From Lachnospira sp. UBA4346 (lineage in GTDB: Bacteria > Bacillota > Clostridia > Lachnospirales > Lachnospiraceae): 64,000 bases of DNA. Under the pieces are notes generated by a model, which saw only the letters and a program-made list of their open reading frames with translations, did not search any database and was not told the DNA's origin. The position numbers and the translations under genes are program-made. Within the stretch, counting starts at the first letter, position 1. The number at the start of each line of letters is the position of its first letter. Shown piece after piece: positions 37,955-44,744 of the stretch. Location of the stretch: NCBI GenBank assembly GCA_002394205.1, contig DGTC01000024.1, positions 32,339 through 96,338 on the forward strand, given 5' to 3'.

Positions 37955-38614
37955 TTACATATCTCTTAACATACCTCTAAGCTCCGCATCTGTTGCGTAT
38001 GGGTGGATACTTCTAAGTGCATCCAGATTTTCTTTTTCCTCATCGCTTAAATTTGGATGCTGTATAGCTGTACTCACAAAAGAGGGATCTGGAGTAATAC
38101 CCAAAGCCTTAAGAGTTTCTGGATCTGCACTGAGGAGCTCCGCTCTCTTTGTTCTTACTCTCTCCGCCTCGATAATATCAGCGTTTTCTCTCTCCCAGTT
38201 TTCTTTATCAGATAAGAGCTGTGCGTATTCCTTACTAGCGTGTGCAAGTTCCTCCTTAACAGAGAGATACTCCTCTGTACCCATATAGGCACAAACTTTT
38301 GTATTAACATACTTAAACCTAGAGCTTTCTAGCCATCTTCCAAATTTTACCTCTTTATCAAATTCCTTATTCAGTTTTGCTATCATCGCCTCTCTCATCT
38401 GCTCTGGTTTATCCTTTAAAGCATTGATTTTACTAAGAACCTCTGGGATCGCTTTGACGATTTCTGGATAAGATAACTCAACTTTCTCCTCTAACATATT
38501 CTCACGCATCGCTGATAATCTCTCAGATAAGCTTTTACGCACTAGAGCATCCCTCTCTTGCTCTGACATATTTCCATACTTTTCTTCCCATTCTACCTCA
38601 CTTGGGTGTCTCAT
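37955..38614 (-). CDS. Hypothetical coiled-coil element protein, 219 residues
   Basis: Not recognised. It is mostly helical and charged (MSEQERDALVRKSLSERLSA; EELAHASKEYAQLLSDKENW), ending HPYATDAELRGMLRDM. It could be a scaffold or assembly protein but no family motif supports that. It follows the small HTH gene with a 2-base gap. Confidence 0.65.
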   Translation of the reverse strand: MRHPSEVEWEEKYGNMSEQERDALVRKSLSERLSAMRENMLEEKVELSYPEIVKAIPEVLSKINALKDKPEQMREAMIAKLNKEFDKEVKFGRWLESSRFKYVNTKVCAYMGTEEYLSVKEELAHASKEYAQLLSDKENWERENADIIEAERVRTKRAELLSADPETLKALGITPDPSFVSTAIQHPNLSDEEKENLDALRSIHPYATDAELRGMLRDM

Positions 38615-38616
38615 AA

Positions 38617-38805
38617 TTACTTACCATCCTTTCTCATTAAATATTTTCCGTAACTGGAGGCGGTTATCATCATCTTAGGTCTACCCATTTCTCCTCTTTT
38701 CGGATATACCGCCTCTAGCCGACCATCCTTAACCATATTCCTTACTGTTTGTCCTGTTACGCTTAACAGATCCGCTACAGTATTTAAAGAGAGTAACTCA
38801 TCCAT
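38617..38805 (-). CDS. Small excisionase-like HTH protein
   Basis: A 62-residue HTH_17-like protein: LLSLNTVADLLSVTGQTVRNMVKDGRLEAVYP, then a basic wing. The ATG at 38805 is 8 bases from AGGAGG, so the GTG at 38814 is not needed. It is the first gene of the phage-like operon and the second excisionase-type protein on the element. Confidence 0.75.
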   Translation of the reverse strand: MDELLSLNTVADLLSVTGQTVRNMVKDGRLEAVYPKRGEMGRPKMMITASSYGKYLMRKDGK

Positions 38806-38829
38806 TAGATCCACCTCCTAAAATATTTC

Positions 38830-38968
38830 CTCTCATATATCAAGCCCACATACCCCCTCCATTCATATACACTTTTTATAAAAAATTTTTCTTTTCTTAT
38901 AAGCTAGGCAAGTAAAACAATAAAACTATGCACAGTTTTTATAAAAAGTTCTCTCATATTACAAGCCC
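38830..38968 (-). promoter_or_regulatory. Duplicated regulatory block before the phage-like operon
   Basis: On the minus strand the 18-mer GGGCTTG(A/T)(A/T)ATATGAGAG type occurs twice, at 38968-38951 and 38847-38830. TTTTTATAAAAA also occurs twice, at 38936-38947 and 38873-38884. The block precedes the first HTH gene, so tandem activator or repressor sites, or duplicated late promoters, are likely. Confidence 0.5.
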
Positions 38969-39204
38969 AATAAGAGGATACTTTAACAACCTACATAGGA
39001 AATTTCTTACTAAAGAGCTTCTCCTCCCCAGCTTTTCCCCTCACTTTTTAGGGCTATCTTTATGCAATCCTATTGCCACACAACAAAGGGGCGGATAAAG
39101 AAAAAAGGAGAGCCTCCGCCCTCCAGAAATTTTCCTTATTTTTCTTTCTATCTGTCTCACAATGCCTATAGCTACCCATTATTAGCAATTATTTATTATC
39201 AATA

Positions 39205-39902
39205 TCTTTCCTAAGTAATGAAAAGTAATATCACGAAACTCGTTTTTAGGAAATTGGGCGTAGATCTCCTAGCAAAAGGAGAAAATCTACGCCCATAGAA
39301 ACTCGTTTTTGAGGTTTCTGGATCCCTAACACATAGTCCTAGTATTTCAACTAAGGATATCAGAGCATCCTCTCTCCAGATCTGGGAGGCGTTGCACATC
39401 TCTCTCCATGCTTAACTCTGATAATCTCTCACGAGAGACTTCCGTTACCCAACTTCTTTTTTTAATGTAGGTTTATGAGTTGTATAAATTCCTACTTAGG
39501 CGGTAGCTGGATTAGTAGGGAGCTCCATAGTGCTTACCAGACACACTACCACCGTAGATTTTATATTTAGGCTCTACACACCACGATTATTTATAAAGGT
39601 TACGCTGTCCTTTTCATAGTATGAAATTTTCCAAAAGAAAAGAGCGGTTAAGGTAGCATGGAGTTACTAACCTTAACCGCCCTCTCCCAGCTTACAGTTG
39701 AAACTGGAGGTTTCATACTATCTATGTTAGGTATCTATATGGCGATTTTTATTGACTTCCGATTATATAGCCCTTATAATAATAGCTAAGAAAATCAGTT
39801 GCCTTTACGGTGGTTTGAAGTAACACGCTACCTCATTCCCTTATCTGTGCTGGTAACACATATAAGAGCTGATTGAGCATCCTGTTAGGGGTGCTTTTTT
39901 CT
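39205..39902 (+). ncRNA. Candidate large structured RNA of the element (about 700 nt)
   Basis: No convincing ORF covers 38815-40226. The plus strand shows dense pairing: GGGCGTAGAT/ATCTACGCCC (39256-39294), flanked by direct repeats GAAACTCGTTTTT (39235 and 39298); a stem GCGGTTAAGGTAG/CTAACCTTAACCGC (39644-39680) inside an outer ATAGTATGAAA/TTTCATACTAT pair (39616-39721); and AATCAG/CTGATT (39793/39869) enclosing a 3' hairpin at 39841-39866. It ends with a terminator, AGCATCC/GGGTGCT and T7. Large RNAs such as ROOL and GOLLD occur in Firmicutes phages, but membership cannot be judged by eye. The 5' end is an estimate. Confidence 0.55.
39876..39902 (+). terminator. Terminator of the candidate RNA
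   Basis: AGCATCC, loop TGTTAG, GGGTGCT, then TTTTTT on the plus strand, opposite to the neighbouring genes, implying plus-strand transcription here. Confidence 0.8.
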
Positions 39903-39904
39903 TT

Positions 39905-40226
39905 GTCCGTTTCTATTCTGTTTTCTATATTGTAAGGGGCGTTTTTTCAAAAGTCAACTTATTTTTGTTAATTTTTAATAATTATATACCCCTTATATAA
40001 TGTATTCATTGTTCATACCTCACAAATGAGGTAAGTACTACAAGCCTTTTTAAGCCCCTCTAATCCCTGTACCCTTACTCTTTATCCACTAAACATGAAA
40101 AAGGGCTGTATGAGGCTCCTAGAGGCTCACAGGAGGCTCTCTTCCGATGGAGTCACGAACCGTTACCCCATCTCTTATCATCACAAAAGAAAGAGCCTAC
40201 CCACTACAGCGGATAAGCTCCTTATG
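39905..40226. other. Intergenic stretch with promoter-like DNA
   Basis: No gene was seen. It has TACCTC/GAGGTA arms around ACAAAT at about 40017-40034 and AT-rich DNA with TATATACCCCTTATATAAT at about 39985-40002. A GGGGTATATAA-type word also occurs near 41812. Confidence 0.4.
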
Positions 40227-40667
40227 TTACACACTTTCTATTATCATTTTCGCCCATGCAAGGCTATCATCCTCCCCCATCATCGTATAGATCGTATCCT
40301 TAAAGGGGATCCTTGTATCCGTTCCTTTTTTGCCCTCCACTAAGAGGAGCCTCTGATCTGTAGCTCTTGCCTCATTTTGTAGGTGGTGCCTAAACTGGTG
40401 GAGAAAACCCTCCAGATCTGGATAAGAGAGAAAGATCTCCTTAGTCTGTGGTACATAGTTATTATCCCTCACATAAAAGGTAAGTACTGGGATCGTAACC
40501 TTATACGCCTCCGCTAACTTAGTATCCAGCTCCCTAAGGAGCTCTAATTGTTCCCTCTCCTCCTTATTACGGTAGCTGTTAGCTATTATCACGGATCTCA
40601 TAGGGGAAAAGGCTTTACACTCTGGGAAAAGGCTCTTATAGAGCTCTACACGCTCATCTATCGTCAT
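40227..40667 (-). CDS. Hypothetical element protein, 146 residues
   Basis: Not recognised. The ATG at 40667 has GGAGGG upstream; the longer frame overlaps the preceding gene too far. It begins MTIDERVELYKSLFPECKAF, has beta-alpha features (VTIPVLTFYVRDNNYVPQTKEIFLS) and ends GEDDSLAWAKMIIESV. It overlaps the 84-codon gene by 14 bases, so the two are coupled. Confidence 0.65.
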   Translation of the reverse strand: MTIDERVELYKSLFPECKAFSPMRSVIIANSYRNKEEREQLELLRELDTKLAEAYKVTIPVLTFYVRDNNYVPQTKEIFLSYPDLEGFLHQFRHHLQNEARATDQRLLLVEGKKGTDTRIPFKDTIYTMMGEDDSLAWAKMIIESV

Positions 40668-40881
40668 TAGATCCGCCCTCCCTGTAATACTTACACTTGC
40701 ATCCATCAATATATACGCTGTCTGGCTTAGTCTTAGGATACTGGAATACCTCACAGCTACCTTTACTAGGATCATCACTAAAAGGCGTGGATCCATCCGC
40801 AAATCTACAGCCTATACAGGCTTTACCGTTATCCTCCCAGCTACTTAGCCTCTCCTGTGCTATCTCCTCTGATCTACTCAT
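40654..40881 (-). CDS. Small Cys-rich element protein
   Basis: A 75-residue protein from the ATG at 40881. Four cysteines in ACIGCRFADG, GSCEVFQYP and YIDGCKCKYY suggest a metal site. It follows the sigma-like gene and overlaps the next gene. The family is not recognised. Confidence 0.65.
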   Translation of the reverse strand: MSRSEEIAQERLSSWEDNGKACIGCRFADGSTPFSDDPSKGSCEVFQYPKTKPDSVYIDGCKCKYYREGGSNDDR

Positions 40882-40882
40882 C

Positions 40883-41476
40883 TTATCGCCCTCCCTGTGC
40901 ATATCCATTATACTCCATCTGGAGGCGTTTTACATAATAGCTTACGGTAGCTGGGGTAAGAGCTAAGGATCTGGCTACATCCGTTTTAGATAATCCGCTA
41001 AGGAGGAGCTCCGCTACCTGTCTGATCGTACCAGTAAGGATACTCATAAACTCCTCCAGATAGAGGCTACTGTAATCATCATTAGAGTAATGCTCCTTAT
41101 TGATATCCTCCAGCTCATCATAGCTAAGGAGAGGCTCTGTAGTAGTTCTCTTAACCCTGTTACAATGATCGTAGATCCTGTTATAGCTCTGGCGTACAAA
41201 AGCTCCTAACACGGTGCTAAACTTTGCTCCCTTTTCCGCCTTGTAGTACTTAGTTGCTTTCCAGAGTGCCTCATATCCGATAGATAAGAGATCCTCCATA
41301 GTGAGGAGCCCATCATCTATAGAGTATGTGATAGCTATGTTTCTTATGATCCCCCCATTCTTACCCATGAGCTCCTTAAGATACTCCTCTCTCTGGGTAG
41401 TCTGGAAAAGCTCTACAAGCTCCTCGTTAGTATAATCCTGTAATTCTACTGTAAAAATATTGTAATTCTCTTTCAT
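40883..41476 (-). CDS. Sigma-70-like factor of the element
   Basis: It resembles phage and mobile-element sigma factors. Region 2 is at about residues 55-110 (LLSIGYEALWKATKYYKAEKG, KFSTVLGAFVRQSYNRIYDH), and region 4 is a C-terminal HTH (LLLSGLSKTDVARSLALTPATVSYYVKRL). It may redirect RNA polymerase to late promoters of the element. The ribosome site is CACAGGAGGTACAGGAT. It sits downstream of a repressible promoter at 41.7 kb. Confidence 0.8.
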   Translation of the reverse strand: MKENYNIFTVELQDYTNEELVELFQTTQREEYLKELMGKNGGIIRNIAITYSIDDGLLTMEDLLSIGYEALWKATKYYKAEKGAKFSTVLGAFVRQSYNRIYDHCNRVKRTTTEPLLSYDELEDINKEHYSNDDYSSLYLEEFMSILTGTIRQVAELLLSGLSKTDVARSLALTPATVSYYVKRLQMEYNGYAQGGR

Positions 41477-41503
41477 TGATCCTGTACCTCCTGTGTAATT
41501 CCT

Positions 41504-41668
41504 TTAGATTTCTGTTTCCCACATGATCCGCTCAAAATTCTCATCTCTGAATTGTTCATAGCTCTTAGTAAACCAGCTAAACTGTGTAAACCACTCATAC
41601 TGTGATCTTATGTAGTCCTCATCGACTTCCTTTTGATACTCTGGATCGTAGTAAATATAAGTTTCCAT
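41504..41668 (-). CDS. Small aromatic acidic protein, 54 residues
   Basis: An ORF with an AGGAGG site and ATG at 41668. It is very rich in Tyr, Phe, Trp, Glu and Asp (YIYYDPEYQKEVDEDYIRS; EWFTQFSWFTKSYEQF). Being the first gene after the operator-covered promoter and directly upstream of the sigma-like gene, it could be an antirepressor, anti-sigma or DNA-mimic protein, as an inference from composition only. Confidence 0.65.
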   Translation of the reverse strand: METYIYYDPEYQKEVDEDYIRSQYEWFTQFSWFTKSYEQFRDENFERIMWETEI

Positions 41669-41697
41669 CCTGTACCTCCTGTGTTATGATCCTGTTA

Positions 41698-41755
41698 TAG
41701 GGTACCCTACCCTTAATTTGTATTATAGTAGGGTACCCTATACAAGTCAATAACT
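41698..41755 (-). promoter_or_regulatory. Repressible promoter with two identical 12-bp palindromes
   Basis: Minus strand: TTGACT, 17-bp spacer, TATAAT (41727-41722). The palindrome TAGGGTACCCTA occurs at 41729-41740, inside the spacer, and at 41698-41709, just past the start site. Centres are 31 bp apart, about three helical turns, so repressor dimers would sit on the same DNA face. It drives the 54-residue and sigma-like genes. Confidence 0.8.
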
Positions 41756-41842
41756 TTCTCCTCAAAAGTGAGTTAAAGATTTTAATTTAAGTGTGATTAT
41801 GATATGATAGGGGGTATATAAAGAATGAAACGGAGTGAGACA

Positions 41843-42031
41843 ATGCCAGTATCTAAGGAAAAAATGGAATATATTGAGAATTGGAAAAAAGATAACACAG
41901 ATCTCATAAAGTTCCGTGTGCCTAAGGGAAAGAAAGAGGAGTATCAAGCCTTAGCGGAGAGATCTGGAGCTAAGAGCCTTACAGCATATCTAAATAACCT
42001 GTTAGAGGACAAACTTAAGGAGGAGCACTAA
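41843..42031 (+). CDS. Ribbon-helix-helix DNA-binding protein
   Basis: A 62-residue Arc/RHH-like protein, IKFRVPKGKKEEYQALAERSG followed by KSLTAYLNNLLEDKL. It is the only clear plus-strand protein gene of the element and is divergent from the operator-bearing promoter. RHH dimers bind tandem palindromes, so it is the best candidate repressor for the TAGGGTACCCTA pair. The ATG at 41843 has GGAG upstream; an ATG at 41825 has none. Confidence 0.8.
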   Translation: MPVSKEKMEYIENWKKDNTDLIKFRVPKGKKEEYQALAERSGAKSLTAYLNNLLEDKLKEEH

Positions 42032-42047
42032 GCCCCCTCCTATTTTT
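42018..42047 (+). terminator. Terminator of the RHH gene
   Basis: AGGAGG paired with CCTCCT, overlapping the last codons, followed by ATTTTT on the plus strand. Confidence 0.7.
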
Positions 42048-42054
42048 GTGCATG

Positions 42055-42080
42055 AAAAAGGAGCGGTATCTCTACCGCCC
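42055..42080 (-). terminator. Terminator of the surface-protein gene
   Basis: GGGCGGTA, loop GAGA, TACCGCTC, then CTTTTT on the minus strand, about 50 bp past the surface-protein stop. Confidence 0.8.
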
Positions 42081-42128
42081 CATGAGTACCTATGGTACCC
42101 TCTTATGATCCGATCCCATTATACGCCT

Positions 42129-43853
42129 CTAGGATCTATCTTTCAATTTTATTTTATCCTTTAGCTCCAGCAATACTAAGACCGCTAAGAGGATCACGGT
42201 TACATAGTCTACCCAACTCCGTACCTTTAGGTACGCCCCAGAAAAATCCTCTGTAGGGCTCTCTGGTGCCTCGTATGGGGTTATATTGATTGTTACCCCA
42301 TCCTCTGTATAATCATAATTTACATTTACGCCCTCCGCCTGTATGTGGATATTCTGAGGTAGTTCTGTTTCTGTAGTATCTACTGTAGGCTCCTGTGAGG
42401 CTGTTTCTACCGTCTTAGCCTCTGGTACTGTTACATTTACCGTTATCGGCTGTGTAGTGGCTCCTACAGGCGTTTCTCCGCTCTTATCCGTAGCATAGTA
42501 ATTATATGTATTGCTGGTAGTATTATTACTGTTTTCCGTTTTGGAGCTCTCACTCCTACTAGAGGAGTTATCTACATTACTCACGCTGGAGGAGTGATTA
42601 TCTGTAGTACTCGTATTAGAGGAGCTGGTAGAGCGGTTATCCGTACTAGAGCTATTATCCGTGGAGTTTGTGGTACTCGTGGAGCTCTGGCTATTATCTG
42701 TGGTGCTATGATCGCTGTTATCCGTAGTGCTAGAGCTGTTATCAATATTGCTAGAAGTTGCTGGAGTATTAGATCCTCCTCCCTCCTCTGGCTGTGTGCT
42801 AGGCTCTGTATCCTCTCCCTCCCCTGTGGGCTCTGTAGAGGGCTCCGTACTTGGAGTAGTAGGATCCTCCTCTGTAGATGGCTCCGTAGAGGGTTCCGTA
42901 CTTGGCTCCTCCGTAGGATCTGGAGTAGGGGTTACGGTACTTGGATCTGTCTCTGTGGTTAAGAATTTCCGATATTCTCCAGCCCCACCTACTAAAGGAT
43001 CCAGCTCGTTGTACCAGCCATTAAAAAAGAGATGGTAATAATTGAGCCAGCTATTAAACTCCTCCTCTGTAGTAAAATTGCTTAGGCTTGCATCATTAGC
43101 CAGATCAGAGCCCTGTGAGGTGGCTGTATTGCTCCAGATCAAAGAGTTATAGATTTCTGTAGATCCGATATTATACACGCCTCCGCCTATTCTAGCTGTA
43201 TTCCCCTTTATCTCCGTGTTATTGATTGTGAGCATATTCCTGTTATAGATCGCCCCTCCGTTATCCTCCGCCCAGTTATTCTTAAGGGTACAGTTACTTA
43301 TACTCACAGTGCCCTCATTGTAGATACTGGCTCCGTTTTGAGCTGTGTTATCATCGAATACGCAAGAGCTAAAAGTAGCATTACCAGAGGAGCTAACATA
43401 TACCGCTCCTCCATCTCCAAGAGTATGTATAGTGTTCTGAAAATCGCACATATTAAAGAGGGCGTTACTCTCTACCACTACAAAAGGTACAGCTCCTCCT
43501 ACTGGTTTTTCCTCCCCTCCACTACCGCTCCTACCATCAAAAGTAATCTTACTTAGAGTAGCTCTAGCCTCATCTCCATACACTCCAGATATTACGATCT
43601 GGGCGTTTTCCTCCATCCTAACTAGGGTAATAAACTTATTATTCCTGTTAAGGTTTCCTATAGCTGGGATCGTTACCACTCCACTTATCCCTATTACATC
43701 CCCATCCTGTGCCTCTGATACAGCACTAAAGAGGGCTCCGTAGCTGTCTACAATCGTTGTAGGGCTATCTGTGCTCCCTATGGCTGTTACAGTTGAATTA
43801 AGGAGCAATACCAGCACTAATACCAGTATCGCTCCCCTCCTAAATTTTTTCAT
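42129..43853 (-). CDS. Secreted beta-helix surface protein with Ser/Thr/Pro-rich stalk and membrane anchor
   Basis: 574 residues: a signal peptide (RRGAILVLVLVLLLNSTVTA), then a parallel beta-helix at about 40-260 with polymorphic-membrane-protein-like turns (GDGGAVYVSSSG, NGGAIYNRN, IGGGVYNIGS). A Pro/Glu/Thr/Ser repeat (TEPSTEPSTEPSTE type) at about 310-350, a Ser/Thr/Asp/Asn stalk at about 360-450, and a C-terminal helix (YVTVILLAVLVLLEL) with a basic tail follow. No LPXTG motif. It could be an adhesin or decoy exposed on the host cell; a repressible promoter lies upstream. The ATG at 43853 has AGGAGG. Confidence 0.85.
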   Translation of the reverse strand: MKKFRRGAILVLVLVLLLNSTVTAIGSTDSPTTIVDSYGALFSAVSEAQDGDVIGISGVVTIPAIGNLNRNNKFITLVRMEENAQIVISGVYGDEARATLSKITFDGRSGSGGEEKPVGGAVPFVVVESNALFNMCDFQNTIHTLGDGGAVYVSSSGNATFSSCVFDDNTAQNGASIYNEGTVSISNCTLKNNWAEDNGGAIYNRNMLTINNTEIKGNTARIGGGVYNIGSTEIYNSLIWSNTATSQGSDLANDASLSNFTTEEEFNSWLNYYHLFFNGWYNELDPLVGGAGEYRKFLTTETDPSTVTPTPDPTEEPSTEPSTEPSTEEDPTTPSTEPSTEPTGEGEDTEPSTQPEEGGGSNTPATSSNIDNSSSTTDNSDHSTTDNSQSSTSTTNSTDNSSSTDNRSTSSSNTSTTDNHSSSVSNVDNSSSRSESSKTENSNNTTSNTYNYYATDKSGETPVGATTQPITVNVTVPEAKTVETASQEPTVDTTETELPQNIHIQAEGVNVNYDYTEDGVTINITPYEAPESPTEDFSGAYLKVRSWVDYVTVILLAVLVLLELKDKIKLKDRS

Positions 43854-43878
43854 ATCGCTTACGCCTCCTGTGTAAATT

Positions 43879-43932
43879 TGCGGATATTCTCCGCATAATA
43901 ACATTATACCTCACTAAGGAGGCGTATCTATA
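43879..43932 (-). promoter_or_regulatory. Promoter and operator of the surface-protein gene
   Basis: Minus strand TATAAT (43908-43903) with a weak -35. A dyad TGCGGA/TCCGCA (43895-43879) covers the expected start site, and CCTC/GAGG arms lie just upstream of the -10, so expression is probably switchable. Confidence 0.55.
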
Positions 43933-43953
43933 AACCTGTGGTTAAATGAATAT

Positions 43954-43986
43954 AAAAAGAGCCAGATCCTACGCTGGATCCAGCTC
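43954..43986 (-). terminator. Terminator of the element phosphatase gene
   Basis: Imperfect arms GAGCTGGATCC and GGATCTGGCTC around AGCGTA, then TTTTTA on the minus strand. Confidence 0.75.
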
Positions 43987-43995
43987 TCATACTCT

Positions 43996-44460
43996 CTATA
44001 TTTCTCCGTTACCCTTTAGGTAATCCAGAAAGCCCTCACAGCCCTCTATAACATCATCGTAAGTTACATCAAAGTTACCAGTATACCACGGATCTGCTAT
44101 ATCTCTACCAGATCCAGCAAAGCTAAGGAGCTTGTAGATCTTCCCCTCTGGATCCCCTTTAAGCATCCTGTTAAGGTTTCTCATGTTCCACTCATCCATA
44201 CCGATAATGTAATCAAAGCTACCATAATCCTTTACTGTGATCTGCTTAGCTCTATGAGGTACTAAAGGGATCCCCACCTCCTGTAATTTCCTTACGGTGC
44301 CTCTGTGCGGAGGGTTCCCGATCTCCTCCGTACTTGTTGCGAAACTGTCTATATAAAACTGATCTCCTAAGCCTCTCTCCTTTACCATGTGGGTAAATAC
44401 GCTCTGGCTTAAAGTCGATCTACAAATATTTCCATGACAGCAAAAAGCTACTCTTATCAT
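43996..44460 (-). CDS. Element-borne low-molecular-weight protein tyrosine phosphatase
   Basis: A complete LMW-PTP of 154 residues: P-loop CCHGNICRS with nucleophile Cys8 and Arg14, the ATSTEEIGNPPHRG region, and the catalytic acid in DIADPWYTGNFD. It is related to the host enzyme that the insertion destroys and probably substitutes for it. GGAGG is 5 bases upstream. In the integrated state the host phosphatase promoter, ribosome site and first 14 codons precede it; a short truncated frame ends 24 bases before its ATG. In the circle the integrase gene would lie directly upstream. All P-loop codons but one differ synonymously from the host copy. Confidence 0.92.
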   Translation of the reverse strand: MIRVAFCCHGNICRSTLSQSVFTHMVKERGLGDQFYIDSFATSTEEIGNPPHRGTVRKLQEVGIPLVPHRAKQITVKDYGSFDYIIGMDEWNMRNLNRMLKGDPEGKIYKLLSFAGSGRDIADPWYTGNFDVTYDDVIEGCEGFLDYLKGNGEI

Positions 44461-44484
44461 ACATTCCTCCTTAGATCGCTATTC

Positions 44485-44571
44485 TTATTTCAAGAGTGTT
44501 ATTTTGTACTGTTTGTGTCGCAAAGTACAGATGTTGCCGTGGCAGATGAATAGTACACGAATTGGTGTCAT
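44485..44571 (-). pseudogene. 5' fragment of the host LMW-PTP gene
   Basis: Starts MTPIRVLFICHGNIC with GGAGG upstream, then crosses the attR core and runs into element DNA, ending after 28 residues (TLRHKQYKITLLK). Joined to 29538 downward it gives CHGNICRSPMAEF, a normal LMW-PTP P-loop. Translation of this fragment may help re-initiation at the element phosphatase. Confidence 0.9.
44501..44529 (-). other. attR, right attachment site
   Basis: Central TG at 44529-44528, 12 bp, then an outer arm (minus strand CAAACAGTACAAAAT, 44515-44501), which is the inverted match of the attL arm at 14 of 15 positions. Confidence 0.9.
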
Positions 44572-44744
44572 AATATACCTCCTGTTGCCAAGAAAGGCGC
44601 TGTTTTACAAAGTTTCTTGGGTGTTTTGTTATTTCTGCTTATATACCGCAATGCTTCAAAACATAGCGGATTTTAGCAAGTTATTACTACCTGTTAATAG
44701 TAAAATTAGTAGTAAAACCGAAGTCATTACTACTAAGGATTTCA

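Larger units (their letters stand above)
29542..44529. mobile_element. Serine-integrase element inserted in an LMW-PTP gene (14,988 bp)
   Basis: The boundaries are set by a 3-bp shared TGT (29541-29539 and 44529-44527, minus strand), by restoration of a complete host phosphatase when the flanks are joined, and by a symmetric attP when the ends are joined. Nearly all genes are on the minus strand: integrase, phage-like genes with a tape-measure protein, HTH proteins, a sigma-like factor, a surface protein and an LMW-PTP. Base and codon use differ from the host, with many AGG and CTA codons and GGATCC-like words. No capsid, portal, terminase, lysis or conjugation gene is recognisable. Confidence 0.92.

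Noticed and set aside
39211..39399. 62-residue frame within the candidate RNA
   Set aside because: Overlaps strong stems, lacks a ribosome site and is on the strand opposite the inferred transcript.
42594..43038. Plus-strand frames with repeated GSV/GSS or arginine-rich sequence
   Set aside because: They are antisense shadows of the TEPST and STDNSS repeats of the surface protein; also not a CRISPR array, since there are no unique spacers.
29540..44529. Integration into a tRNA gene
   Set aside because: No tRNA is present at either junction; the split gene is clearly an LMW-PTP.
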